From assembly GCF_029319185.1 (NCBI RefSeq), contig NZ_CP119754.1, positions 1,426,001 to 1,490,000 on the forward strand: a DNA stretch of 64,000 nucleotides, given 5' to 3'. The position numbers and the translations under genes were made by a program. This document shows, piece by piece, positions 53,282 to 61,947 of this stretch. Position 1 is the first letter of the stretch; each line of letters starts with the position of its first letter. The DNA comes from Superficieibacter sp. HKU1. Its GTDB lineage: Bacteria; Pseudomonadota; Gammaproteobacteria; Enterobacterales; Enterobacteriaceae. The notes beneath the pieces were generated by a model. That model saw only the letters and a program-made list of their open reading frames with translations. It ran no database searches and had not been told where the DNA came from.

Positions 53282-53305
53282 TTATGTCTGGACATCCGGA
53301 TGGCT
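53282..53305. promoter_or_regulatory. Candidate tandem MetJ boxes between hcxA and the ABC importer
   Basis: Three adjacent octamers TTATGTCT, GGACATCC and GGATGGCT each match the met box AGACGTCT at five of eight positions, in the required tandem phase. They lie in the 163-base divergent region. The match is weaker than at the mtnK/mtnA and ybdL sites. Confidence 0.45.
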
Positions 53306-53409
53306 AATAATATTTTGTTTTATGTTATGCCTTTTATGTCGTTGCCAGTCAAGGTGTTCGCAGGAAATATACGCTAAATCAAAACATTAATAACGGGGAG
53401 CCGCAGCCG

Positions 53410-54912
53410 ATGAAAGCCAATCGTCTTGAGATGCGGGGGATCGGGCTGGCCTTTGCGGGGGTTAAGGCCCTCAACCAGGTGAATTTCACCCTGACAGGCG
53501 GCTCGGTACATGCCTTAACCGGGGCAAACGGCGCAGGAAAATCAACGCTGATGGCGGTGCTGTCGGGTACCTGGGACCATTATGAGGGCGAGATTGCCAT
53601 TAATAATTCGGTGGTGACTATCCGTTCGCCGATTGATGCTAAACGGCTCGGCATTCATCTGGTGCAGCAGGAAGTGGACGTGGCGCTGATCCCCGGCCTG
53701 AGTATTGCGGAAAATATTATGCTCGATGCGCTGGCTGAGCCGGGTCATCGCTACCGCTGGGGCGAGGTCCGCCGTCAGGCACGCGCTGCACTGGCGCAGC
53801 TTGATGTGACGATGGACGTGCGGCGGACCATTGAAAGCTGTTCGCTGGCGGAGAAACAGCAAATTCTGCTGGCGCGGGCACTCTCTCATCACTGCCGTTT
53901 TTTGATCCTTGATGAGCCCACCGCGCCGCTGGATCGCCATGAAAGCGAGCGCCTGTTTACGGTGGTGCGCCGCCTGCAGCAGCAGGGGATCGCGGTGGTC
54001 TTTATTTCGCACCGTATCCACGAACTGAAAGCCATCTGCGACACCCTTACCGTGCTGCGCGACGGCAGATTGATCGAGAGCGGGCCGATGGCGGCGTTAA
54101 GCGCCGATGCCATCGTGGAGAAAATGCTGGGCCATGAACTGAGCGATATTTACCCGCCGCGGCGTCCGCCGTGCGGCGATAAGATCCTGCTTGGCGTTGA
54201 TGGCCTGCATGATGCAACCCTGCTGAAAGATATTTCGCTGCGCCTGCGCCAGGGGGAAATTCTCGGCATCGCCGGGCTGGCGGGCGCGGGAAAAACCGAG
54301 CTGTGTAAAGCGCTGTTCGGCGCGACGAAAAGCCGCAGCGAACGGGGGGAACTGAACGGCCAGCCGTGGCGTCCCCGTGATCCGGCGGATTCGGTCGCGC
54401 GCGGACTGGCGCTGGTGCCGGAAGAACGGCGCAAAGAGGGGATTTTTATCGATGAGTCTGTGGCCATGAATCTGGCGGTCAGCGCGGATAACAGCTTTTC
54501 GCGCTGGAGCCTGTTCGGACATCGTCAGGCGTGGCGCTGGGCGCAGGAGACGATCGCCCGCGTCGGGGTCAGAACCAGCGGACCGGGGCAGCTTCTGCGG
54601 CGCTTATCCGGTGGTAACCAGCAAAAAGTCGCCATCGGCAAATGGCTGCGCGGCAACGCCAGCGTGCTGATTTTTGACGAGCCGACCAAAGGCGTGGACG
54701 TTAAAGCCAAAACGGATCTTTTTCAGTTGATCGACGGCCTGGCGCGGGAAGGTCGGGGCGTGATTTACGCCTCGGGCGAATTTAGCGAGCTGGTCGGGCT
54801 GTGCGATCGGATTTGCGTGCTCTGGGACGGGCGCATCGTGGCGGAAATTCAGGGCGAGGACGCCCGCGAAGAGACGCTTCTCTATTACTCGACCGGAGGA
54901 ACGGCGGCGTGA
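53410..54912 (+). CDS. Sugar ABC transporter ATP-binding protein, RbsA type
   Basis: Double ATPase of 500 aa. Domain 1 has Walker A GANGAGKST and Walker B FLILDEPTAPLD, but its signature (SLAEKQQILLARA) lacks the usual LSGG, as often in RbsA-type first domains. Domain 2 has AGLAGAGKTE, LSGGNQQK and VLIFDEPTKGVD. GGGGAG precedes the ATG. First gene of a four-gene operon (53410-58315) inserted between hcxA and mtnK. With a permease and a binding protein it should import a sugar-like compound. Confidence 0.92.
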   Translation: MKANRLEMRGIGLAFAGVKALNQVNFTLTGGSVHALTGANGAGKSTLMAVLSGTWDHYEGEIAINNSVVTIRSPIDAKRLGIHLVQQEVDVALIPGLSIAENIMLDALAEPGHRYRWGEVRRQARAALAQLDVTMDVRRTIESCSLAEKQQILLARALSHHCRFLILDEPTAPLDRHESERLFTVVRRLQQQGIAVVFISHRIHELKAICDTLTVLRDGRLIESGPMAALSADAIVEKMLGHELSDIYPPRRPPCGDKILLGVDGLHDATLLKDISLRLRQGEILGIAGLAGAGKTELCKALFGATKSRSERGELNGQPWRPRDPADSVARGLALVPEERRKEGIFIDESVAMNLAVSADNSFSRWSLFGHRQAWRWAQETIARVGVRTSGPGQLLRRLSGGNQQKVAIGKWLRGNASVLIFDEPTKGVDVKAKTDLFQLIDGLAREGRGVIYASGEFSELVGLCDRICVLWDGRIVAEIQGEDAREETLLYYSTGGTAA

Positions 54913-55904
54913 GCAAAGCCCTTTCAGTAAACGCGACGGCATCACCCCGTCAGCAATTTTTCGATTTTCTCTATAAGTGGGGCATGCTGCTGACCGTGGT
55001 GGCGCTGATCGCCATCTTTGGCCTGGCATCGGATAATTTTCTCGATCCTTTCAACATCATCAACATTCTGCGCTCCATTGCGATTGTCACGGTGATCGCG
55101 GTTGGCGTGTCGATCTCGCTTACCGTGGGCGGGTTCGATCTCTCGGTCGGTTCGACGGCATCGCTGGCGAACGCGCTGGTGGTTTCGCTGTTTGTCTGGC
55201 ACGGCTTCGGCACCACCGGGGCGATTCTGACCACGCTGGCGCTTTGCCTGCTGGTCGGGCTGTTTAACGCCTTTCTGATTGTGGTGCTGCGCATTCCCGA
55301 CATGCTCGCCACCCTCGGTAGCCTGTTTGTGATCCAGGGCGTGGCGATGACCTACAGCTACGGCGGCTCCATCACCGAAAACATGGTGCTGCCGGGCGGC
55401 GAAATGGCGGAAGGAACGATCCCAGAGGCGTTTAGCCTGCTCGGACAGGTACCGACCATTGTGATCATTATGCTGGTGGTCACGGTGCTGGCGCAGCTCG
55501 GCCTGTCACTCACCACCCATGGGCGGCGGATGTATGCCATCGGCGGCAATGCCGAGGCGGCGCGCCTGTCAGGAATTCGCACTACCCGCTATAAAGTGGC
55601 GGCGTACCTTATCGCCTCCTTACTCGCGGGTCTGGGCGGCATTCTGCTGGCCTCGCGCATCGGTTCTTCACAGGTGAATGCCGGCGGCGGCTATCTGATG
55701 GATGCCGTGGCCGCCGCGTGGATTGGTTTTTCGCTGGCCGGCTCCGGAAAGCCCAATGCGCTGGGCACGCTGGTCGGCGCGGTGATTCTGGGCGTGCTTT
55801 CCAACGGGCTGGTGATGCTCTCCGTACCGTATTACGCCATGGACATTATTAAGGGGCTGGTGCTGGCTGGCGCTCTTGCATTGACTTACTTCCAGCGACG
55901 TTAA
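54909..55904 (+). CDS. Sugar ABC transporter permease, RbsC type (GTG start)
   Basis: Membrane permease of 331 aa in the RbsC family. Diagnostic stretches are SLTVGGFDLSVGSTASLANA and the late GSGKPNALGTLVGAVILGVLS. I place the start at the GTG at 54909, which overlaps the ATPase stop as GTGA and has GGAGG nine bases upstream; a longer frame from 54801 lies inside the ATPase gene. Pairs with 53410-54912. Confidence 0.9.
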   Translation: MSKALSVNATASPRQQFFDFLYKWGMLLTVVALIAIFGLASDNFLDPFNIINILRSIAIVTVIAVGVSISLTVGGFDLSVGSTASLANALVVSLFVWHGFGTTGAILTTLALCLLVGLFNAFLIVVLRIPDMLATLGSLFVIQGVAMTYSYGGSITENMVLPGGEMAEGTIPEAFSLLGQVPTIVIIMLVVTVLAQLGLSLTTHGRRMYAIGGNAEAARLSGIRTTRYKVAAYLIASLLAGLGGILLASRIGSSQVNAGGGYLMDAVAAAWIGFSLAGSGKPNALGTLVGAVILGVLSNGLVMLSVPYYAMDIIKGLVLAGALALTYFQRR

Positions 55905-55925
55905 TCATTCAGGGGAAACAGAGAG

Positions 55926-56990
55926 ATGAAAAAAATAATGCTTTCACTGCTGGCGCCCAGTGTCGTCAGCGCGATTCCGGGGTATGCCGCCGCGCCGGCA
56001 CCGGTTCCTGCAGCCATCGCTGAACATCAGGGGCCGATCCGTATTGCGGTGATCCGCAATCTGGGATCGGATGACAATACCACCCAGTTTGTTTCCGGCG
56101 CGATCCTTGAAGGTAAAAAGCTGGGCTTTAAGGTCAGCACCTTCCTCAGCAACGGCGACGATGCCAAATTCCAGGACTTTGTGAATCAGGCGATTAGCCA
56201 GAAGTATGACGGCATTATTCTCTCGCAGGGGCGCGATCCTTACGCTACTGCGCTGGTCAAAAAAGCGGTGGAGGCCGGAATTAAGGTCTCCGTTTTTGAT
56301 ACCGCGGTGAACGGCGACATTCCGGGCGTGACGGTCACCCAGCAGGATGATGCCTCGCTGACCAATTTGTCGTTTGGTCAACTGGTCAAGGACTTCAACG
56401 GTAAAGCCAATATTATCAAGCTGTGGGTCGCGGGCTTCCCGCCGATGGAGCGTCGCCAGGCGGCCTATAAGGAACTGTTGAAACAGAATCCGGGGATTAA
56501 AGAGCTGGAGTCTATCGGCGCGGTCTCATCCGACGTACAGGGCGACACGGCGAATAAAGTCGGCGCGGTGCTGGCGAAGTATCCGAAAGGACAAATCGAC
56601 GCCATCTGGGGCACCTGGGATGCCTTCAGTCAGGGGGCCTATAAAGCGCTGAAAGAGAACGGACGCACCGAAATCAAACTCTACAGCATTGATATCTCCA
56701 ATCAGGACCTTCAACTGATGCGCGAAGCGGGCAGTCCGTGGAAAGTCAGCGTGGCGGTCGATCCGAAACTCATTGGCGCGACGAATATGCGCTTGATCGC
56801 CAATAAGATTGCCGGTGAGCAGACGCCTGCCACCTATGATTTTAAAGCGGCGACGATTCCGCAGGCGCTGCTGGCCAGCCAGCCGGGGGCGGTCAACGTG
56901 GCGGGCCTGGGCAAAATCATTCCGGGCTGGGGCCAGACCCAGGACTTCATTGCGCCGTGGTTCGCCACGCTGGAAGCGAAGAATAAATAA
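55926..56990 (+). CDS. Sugar ABC transporter substrate-binding protein, RbsB-like
   Basis: Periplasmic binding protein of 354 aa (Peripla_BP_4 group). A signal peptide is visible at the start (MKKIMLSLLAPSVVSAIPG, cleavage near YAAA), followed by an Ala/Pro-rich linker. The binding fold shows IAVIRNLGSDDNTTQFVSGA, IILSQGRDPYATALVKKAVE, VFDTAVNGDIPGV and DAIWGTWDAFSQGAYKA. It is clearly different from the RbsB-like protein at 29617 and is longer, so the ligand is probably different too. Position next to mtnK suggests a methylthio-pentose such as 5-methylthioribose, which is inference. Confidence 0.9.
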   Translation: MKKIMLSLLAPSVVSAIPGYAAAPAPVPAAIAEHQGPIRIAVIRNLGSDDNTTQFVSGAILEGKKLGFKVSTFLSNGDDAKFQDFVNQAISQKYDGIILSQGRDPYATALVKKAVEAGIKVSVFDTAVNGDIPGVTVTQQDDASLTNLSFGQLVKDFNGKANIIKLWVAGFPPMERRQAAYKELLKQNPGIKELESIGAVSSDVQGDTANKVGAVLAKYPKGQIDAIWGTWDAFSQGAYKALKENGRTEIKLYSIDISNQDLQLMREAGSPWKVSVAVDPKLIGATNMRLIANKIAGEQTPATYDFKAATIPQALLASQPGAVNVAGLGKIIPGWGQTQDFIAPWFATLEAKNK

Positions 56991-57029
56991 CGCCTGACGC
57001 GCGGATTAGTTAGTCGGATGAATGTAGAG

Positions 57030-57057
57030 GCCGGATAAGGCGACGCCGCCATCCGGC
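57030..57057. repeat. Single REP element
   Basis: GCCGGATAAGGCG with ACGCCGCCATCCGGC is a near-consensus enterobacterial REP palindrome. It lies in the 80-base gap between the binding-protein and LVIVD genes, inside the operon, where it could stabilise the upstream mRNA. Confidence 0.88.
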
Positions 57058-57070
57058 AGAAGGAGGGACG

Positions 57071-58315
57071 ATGGCGAATGATTTACCTACCCCCGATTAC
57101 AGCCGCAATATGCGGCTGATCGGCCATAGCGATCAGGGCGGACGCCCCGACGGCGTGCAGCTGATGGTACACCGCGGTTATGCTTATATTGGCCATATGG
57201 TGTCGCAGGGATTTTCGATAGTCGACGTGCGCGATGCGAAAAACCCCAGGGCAGCGGGCTATGTTCCCGCGCCGCCGGGCACCTGGAACGTGCATATTCA
57301 GGCGCATGACGATCTGCTGCTGGTGATTAACGCCCGCGATCTGTTCGCCGATGCCCGCTTTGCCGATGAGAAAGTCTACTACACCCGCCAGGTGGGCGAG
57401 ACGGTCAGCGATGTACAGGACCAAGGCTGGAGCGCCGGGCTGCGCGTGTTTGATATTTCGCTGCCCGAGAAGCCTCGCGAGATCGGCTTCCTGTCGCTCA
57501 GCGGGATCGGCATTCATCGTATCTGGTACGTCGGCGGACGCTGGGCCTATGTTTCGGCGCTGATCGACGGCTTTACCGATTATATTTTCCTCACCATCGA
57601 TCTGGCCGATCCGCGTAAACCGGAAGTGGCGGGGCGCTGGTGGTTACCGGGCATGAATCCGGCGGCAGGCGAAAAACCGACGTGGCCCGAAGGAAAACGC
57701 TATGCCCTGCATCATGCGATTATTGCCGGAGATACCGCCTACGCAAGCTGGCGCGACGGCGGCCTGACGCTGCTGGACGTGAAAGATCGCACGCAGCCGA
57801 AGCTCATCAGCCACCGCAACTGGAGCCCGCCGTTTGGCGGCGGGACCCATACCGCATTGCCGCTGCCGGACCGCGACCTGCTGGTGGTACTGGACGAAGC
57901 GGTGCTGGATAATCAGCAGGATGGCGAAAAGCTGATCTGGCTGTTTGATATCCGTGAACCGTCGAATCCGGTGAGCATTTCCACCTTCCCGCAGCCGAAA
58001 GACGCGGATTATGTGGCGAAAGGCGCGCATTTTGGTCCACATAACCTGCACGAAAATCGCCCCGGCAGTTTCATCAGCTCGACGCTGATTTTTGCCACGT
58101 ATCAAAATGCGGGCGTGCGGGCATATGATATTTCGGACCCGTATCGCCCGGTGGAAACGGGGGCGCTGGTGCCTGCCGCGCCAGCGAAGATGATGGATAC
58201 GCGGCCCGGCAGACCGCGGGTGATCCAGTCCTGTGATGTGTTCGTGGACGCACAAGGGATTATCTACAGCACCGATTATAACGGCGGGCTGTCGGTGATT
58301 GAGTACCGGGGATAA
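57071..58315 (+). CDS. LVIVD-repeat beta-propeller protein
   Basis: Protein of 414 aa built from LVIVD-type repeats. Six clear repeats are centred at residues about 48-60, 124-137, 172-186, 232-245, 289-302 and 349-362 (each like FDISxPxxP), with a closing strand at 407-414, which suggests a seven-bladed beta-propeller. Histidines recur at the start of successive blades (75/79, 149, 214/215, 260, 320/324/327) and could meet in a central metal site. No signal peptide is visible, so it should be cytoplasmic. AGGAGG lies upstream of the ATG. It follows an Rbs-type importer and precedes mtnK. The activity is unknown; hydrolase, lactonase or oxidase roles are possible. Confidence 0.8.
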   Translation: MANDLPTPDYSRNMRLIGHSDQGGRPDGVQLMVHRGYAYIGHMVSQGFSIVDVRDAKNPRAAGYVPAPPGTWNVHIQAHDDLLLVINARDLFADARFADEKVYYTRQVGETVSDVQDQGWSAGLRVFDISLPEKPREIGFLSLSGIGIHRIWYVGGRWAYVSALIDGFTDYIFLTIDLADPRKPEVAGRWWLPGMNPAAGEKPTWPEGKRYALHHAIIAGDTAYASWRDGGLTLLDVKDRTQPKLISHRNWSPPFGGGTHTALPLPDRDLLVVLDEAVLDNQQDGEKLIWLFDIREPSNPVSISTFPQPKDADYVAKGAHFGPHNLHENRPGSFISSTLIFATYQNAGVRAYDISDPYRPVETGALVPAAPAKMMDTRPGRPRVIQSCDVFVDAQGIIYSTDYNGGLSVIEYRG

Positions 58316-58319
58316 CTCA

Positions 58320-58340
58320 CCCCTCCCTGAAAGGGAGGGG
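58320..58340. terminator. Hairpin between convergent LVIVD gene and mtnK
   Basis: CCCCTCCCT (58320-58328) and its exact complement (58332-58340) form a nine-base stem with a GAA loop in the 33-base gap between the two convergent stops. There is no T run. Confidence 0.6.
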
Positions 58341-58348
58341 CTGCGCGA

Positions 58349-59548
58349 TCAGCTATATTGTCTTACCCGCGCAATCAACGCGTCCACGTTCTCAATCCGA
58401 TCGGCAATCACAATGAGCACTTTACCGAGGGTAATCGCGTGACGCAGGCAGGCGTGACGCATTTCCTCATCGGGGATCGTGTCAATGTCCGCCACGTGGG
58501 AAAGCCCCACGCTGCGACGGATTAATTCCGTACCGCAAAACCCCACCGCATCGTGCCAGACGTTTTGCAGGAACTGTGAAACATAGCCCGGATAGGCCAG
58601 CGCGTCGTCACGGGTTTTCTCCACCGCCAGCGCCTGAAAACGTTCGGCAAAGGTCGTCCATACTTCGCGGATATCGGCCAGACGCTGCTCACGAGCGGCG
58701 GCGGCATCGCGAATGCCGAGCTGCCCCGGCGCGCCACAGAAGTTAAGCAGCAAATTGCCAATGGCGGTGCCAACGTCAAAACCGATGGGACCGAAGAAAC
58801 CGAACTCGGCGTCTATCGCCTTCAGGCTGCCTTCGGCGACAAAAATGGAGCCGCTGTGGATATCACCATGCAGCAGCGCCTCGGCGTGGGAGAAAAAACG
58901 GTGCTTAAGGGCGGCGACGGCGAGCTTAAGCGGCGCATCGTCGCGCAGTGCGGCCACGTCCTGCTCAAGCGCTGGCGGATAATTATTCCGCTCATGAACC
59001 TGATAAGGATCGTTAAAGAACAAATCCTCGGTGATCTCGCACATTTCAGGATTAATAAAATTCGCTACCTGCGCTTTTTTATGGTGCGGATGCAGCCAGA
59101 AATCGCTGGTATGGAACAGCGTGTGCGCCAGATAGTCACCCAGCTGGCGCGGAGCCTGCGGGTAGTTCACCCCTTTAATCAATTCCCCACGCCAGATGCG
59201 ATGGTCGGAGAGATCTTCCATCACCATCACCGCAAGCTCAGGGTTGAAATGCACAATATTTACCGTGTGCTGCGGACTGTGCTGATAATGCTCGCGCAGG
59301 GTCTGCGCCTCCAGCCGGGCGCGGTCGAGGGTCAGCGGCCAGGATTCGCCCACGCAGCGCACGTAGGGCAGCGCCTGCTTCACAATAATGCGGCTCACGC
59401 CCTGCGCATCAAAAATTTTAAAGACCAGATTAAGGTTGCCGTCGCCCACTTCCTGCGCCCCGACCAGCGCTGACGGATTTTCCAGCCCGCCAAATTCCTG
59501 CGCATACGCTACGGCGTCTTCGGCGCTGAACGTTTGATATTGCGACAT
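58349..59548 (-). CDS. mtnK: 5-methylthioribose kinase
   Basis: MtnK (399 aa) phosphorylates 5-methylthioribose to its 1-phosphate, the entry to methionine salvage in enterobacteria. It has the aminoglycoside-phosphotransferase-like kinase fold: FKIFDAQGVSRIIVKQALPY, EALLHGDIHSGSIFV with the catalytic Asp, and AIDAEFGFFGPIGFDVGTAI, all typical of MtnK. AGGAG lies upstream of the ATG. It is divergent from mtnA with a strong MetJ site between them. Confidence 0.95.
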   Translation of the reverse strand: MSQYQTFSAEDAVAYAQEFGGLENPSALVGAQEVGDGNLNLVFKIFDAQGVSRIIVKQALPYVRCVGESWPLTLDRARLEAQTLREHYQHSPQHTVNIVHFNPELAVMVMEDLSDHRIWRGELIKGVNYPQAPRQLGDYLAHTLFHTSDFWLHPHHKKAQVANFINPEMCEITEDLFFNDPYQVHERNNYPPALEQDVAALRDDAPLKLAVAALKHRFFSHAEALLHGDIHSGSIFVAEGSLKAIDAEFGFFGPIGFDVGTAIGNLLLNFCGAPGQLGIRDAAAAREQRLADIREVWTTFAERFQALAVEKTRDDALAYPGYVSQFLQNVWHDAVGFCGTELIRRSVGLSHVADIDTIPDEEMRHACLRHAITLGKVLIVIADRIENVDALIARVRQYS

Positions 59549-59585
59549 TGCCTTACTCCTTTATTCTTTTTGATTAAAGCCATTC

Positions 59586-59609
59586 AGACGTCTATACATC
59601 TGGAATTCA
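59586..59609. promoter_or_regulatory. MetJ operator between mtnK and mtnA
   Basis: A perfect met box AGACGTCT (59586-59593) is followed in phase by ATACATCT and a weaker GGAATTCA. MetJ dimers bind adjacent octamers with S-adenosylmethionine, so both divergent genes should be repressed when methionine is plentiful. Confidence 0.75.
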
Positions 59610-59653
59610 TCCTGACACAATGTGATACATCAACGCAACAGAGATTTAACGAG

Positions 59654-60697
59654 ATGCAGACACTACAGACGACCAGCCTGCGGGTGAGCCAGAATCAGCT
59701 TTTTATCCTCGATCAGCAGGCGCTACCGCAGGAGAAAATCTGGCTGCCTGCCGACAATGTCGACGCGCTGGTTGAGCACATCCATGCGCTTCGCGTGCGC
59801 GGCGCGCCGCTAATCGGGCTGTCAGCCAGCCTGCTGCTGGCGTTGCTGGCAGAGCGCGGGGCGGGACGAGAGGAACTGGCGGTGGCGCTGGAGAGGCTCC
59901 GCGCGTCGCGCCCGACGGCGGTTAACCTGATGAACAACCTTGACCGAATGAAACGGGCGCTGGCGCTGACTGATTTTGTTCCGGCGCTGGTTGCCGAAGC
60001 GGAACGTCTGGTGGCTGAAGACAAACAGCTCTGCGAACGTATCGCCGGGGCCGGCAGTGCGCTGGTGATGCCGGGCAGCCGGATACTGACCCACTGCAAC
60101 ACCGGCGGGCTGGCAACGGCGGGAGCGGGGACCGCGCTGGGGGTTATCGCCCGTGCGCACCAACAGGGGAACATCGCCACTGTCTGGGTGGATGAGACGC
60201 GTCCGCTGTTACAGGGCGGGCGGCTGACGGCGTGGGAGCTGGGCGAACTGGGTATTCCTTATCAGCTGATTACCGATTCGATGGCCGCCAGTCTGATGGC
60301 GAAAGGCCAGGTGGATGCGGTGTGGGTCGGAGCGGATCGCATTGCCGCCAATGGCGACGTGGCAAATAAAATCGGCACCTATTCACTGGCGGTGCTGGCG
60401 ACGTTTCACGGCATTCCTTTTTATGTGGCTGCGCCGCATACCACGCTGGACCGGCACTGTCCGAACGGCGACGCCATTCCCATTGAGCAGCGGGCGGCCA
60501 GCGAAGTGACCGGCGCGGCAGGCCGTTTTGGTGCCGTACAGTGGGCACCGCGCGATGCGCAGGTTTATAACCCGGCTTTCGACGTTACGCCAGCCGAGCT
60601 GATTAGCGGCTGGGTGCTGGATACCGGCGTTGTCACACCGCAGGCGGTGGCAGAGGGCGTTTTTGCGCCGGACCGCGAGTATCGGCTGATATCATAA
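59654..60697 (+). CDS. mtnA: Methylthioribose-1-phosphate isomerase
   Basis: MtnA (347 aa) isomerises 5-methylthioribose-1-phosphate to the ribulose form. It is related to eIF2B alpha/delta subunits. Motifs: VRGAPLIGLSA, ILTHCNTGGLATAGAGTALG with the catalytic Cys, and VWVGADRIAANGDVANKIGTY with the Asp. I start at 59654, which gives the usual N-terminus (MQTLQTTSLRV); the frame is open 40 codons further upstream through the MetJ site, which argues against a longer product. Confidence 0.95.
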   Translation: MQTLQTTSLRVSQNQLFILDQQALPQEKIWLPADNVDALVEHIHALRVRGAPLIGLSASLLLALLAERGAGREELAVALERLRASRPTAVNLMNNLDRMKRALALTDFVPALVAEAERLVAEDKQLCERIAGAGSALVMPGSRILTHCNTGGLATAGAGTALGVIARAHQQGNIATVWVDETRPLLQGGRLTAWELGELGIPYQLITDSMAASLMAKGQVDAVWVGADRIAANGDVANKIGTYSLAVLATFHGIPFYVAAPHTTLDRHCPNGDAIPIEQRAASEVTGAAGRFGAVQWAPRDAQVYNPAFDVTPAELISGWVLDTGVVTPQAVAEGVFAPDREYRLIS

Positions 60698-60705
60698 TGC
60701 AGTCT

Positions 60706-60721
60706 GGACGTCTAAGCGTCT
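60706..60721 (+). promoter_or_regulatory. MetJ operator upstream of ybdL
   Basis: GGACGTCT and AAGCGTCT are adjacent met-box octamers with seven and six matches to AGACGTCT. They lie nine bases after the mtnA stop and 66 bases before the ybdL ATG. Confidence 0.65.
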
Positions 60722-60786
60722 TGATTGCCAAATGAACTGAGCGTGTTATAGTGGTTTTAATCGTCTCAAATCAATGGATAGACACA

Positions 60787-61947
60787 ATGAGTAGCCGCCC
60801 TTTGATCCCACAAAGTAAATTGCCCGCGCTTGGCACAACTATCTTTACGCAAATGAGCGCGCTGGCGCAGCAGCATCAGGCCATCAACCTGTCGCAGGGT
60901 TTTCCCGATTTTGACGGTCCGGGCTATTTGCAGGAGCGGCTGGCATATCACGTGGCACAGGGGGCTAACCAGTATGCCCCGATGACCGGTGCGCTGGCGC
61001 TGCGAGAAGCGATTGCCGATAAAACCGCGGAACTTTACGGGCATCGTCCGGATGTAAATAGCGATATCACCGTCACCGCAGGAGCGACCGAGGCGCTATA
61101 CGCGGCGATCACCGCGCTGGTACGCGAGGGAGACGAGGTGATTTGCTTTGATCCCAGCTACGACAGCTATGCCCCCGCGGTTGAACTGTCCGGCGGCGTG
61201 CTTAAACGCGTGGCGCTCCAGCCGCCGCATTTTCGCGTCGACTGGCAGGCGTTTAGCGCGTTGCTCAGCGATCGTACCCGGTTAGTGATCCTTAATACGC
61301 CGCACAATCCCTCCGCGACCGTCTGGCGTAAAGCGGATTTTAACGCGCTGTGGCAGGCGATTGAGGATCGCGAGATCTACGTATTGAGCGACGAAGTTTA
61401 CGAACATATTTGTTTTGCCGAAGAAGGGCACGCCAGCGTACTGGCGCACCCACAGCTACGGGAACGGGCGATTGCCGTGTCGTCATTTGGTAAAACCTAT
61501 CATATGACCGGCTGGAAGATTGGATACTGCGTGGCCCCGGCGGCAATCAGCGCTGAACTGCGCAAAGTGCATCAGTATTTAACCTTTGCCGTTAATACCC
61601 CGGCGCAGCTGGCACTGGCGGATATGCTGCGCGCCGAGCCGCAGCATTATCGTGAGTTGCCTGCATTTTATCGCCAGCGGCGGGATGTGTTCATCAGCGC
61701 GTTGAGCGCCAGCCGGCTGGAGATCCTGCCCTGCGAAGGCACTTATTTCCTGCTCGCCGATTACAGCGCGGTTTCCGATCTGGATGATGTGAGCTTCTGC
61801 CAGTGGCTGACGAAAAATGCAGGCGTCGCGGCGATCCCGCTATCGGTATTTTGCGCTGATCCTTTCCCGCATAAGCTGATTCGCCTGTGCTTTGCGAAGC
61901 AAGAATCGACGTTGCTGGCCGCTGCCGAACGGTTGTGCCAACTGTAG
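60787..61947 (+). CDS. ybdL: Methionine aminotransferase
   Basis: YbdL (386 aa) is a PLP enzyme that transaminates methionine and aromatic amino acids; in salvage it can convert 4-methylthio-2-oxobutyrate to methionine. Class I motifs are NTPHNPSATVW, SDEVYEHI and the Schiff-base lysine in SSFGKTYHMTGWK (Lys236). Sequence is very close to E. coli YbdL. I start at 60787, giving the E. coli-like PLIPQSKLPALGTTIFTQMS. The gene follows mtnA and a MetJ site. Confidence 0.96.
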   Translation: MSSRPLIPQSKLPALGTTIFTQMSALAQQHQAINLSQGFPDFDGPGYLQERLAYHVAQGANQYAPMTGALALREAIADKTAELYGHRPDVNSDITVTAGATEALYAAITALVREGDEVICFDPSYDSYAPAVELSGGVLKRVALQPPHFRVDWQAFSALLSDRTRLVILNTPHNPSATVWRKADFNALWQAIEDREIYVLSDEVYEHICFAEEGHASVLAHPQLRERAIAVSSFGKTYHMTGWKIGYCVAPAAISAELRKVHQYLTFAVNTPAQLALADMLRAEPQHYRELPAFYRQRRDVFISALSASRLEILPCEGTYFLLADYSAVSDLDDVSFCQWLTKNAGVAAIPLSVFCADPFPHKLIRLCFAKQESTLLAAAERLCQL

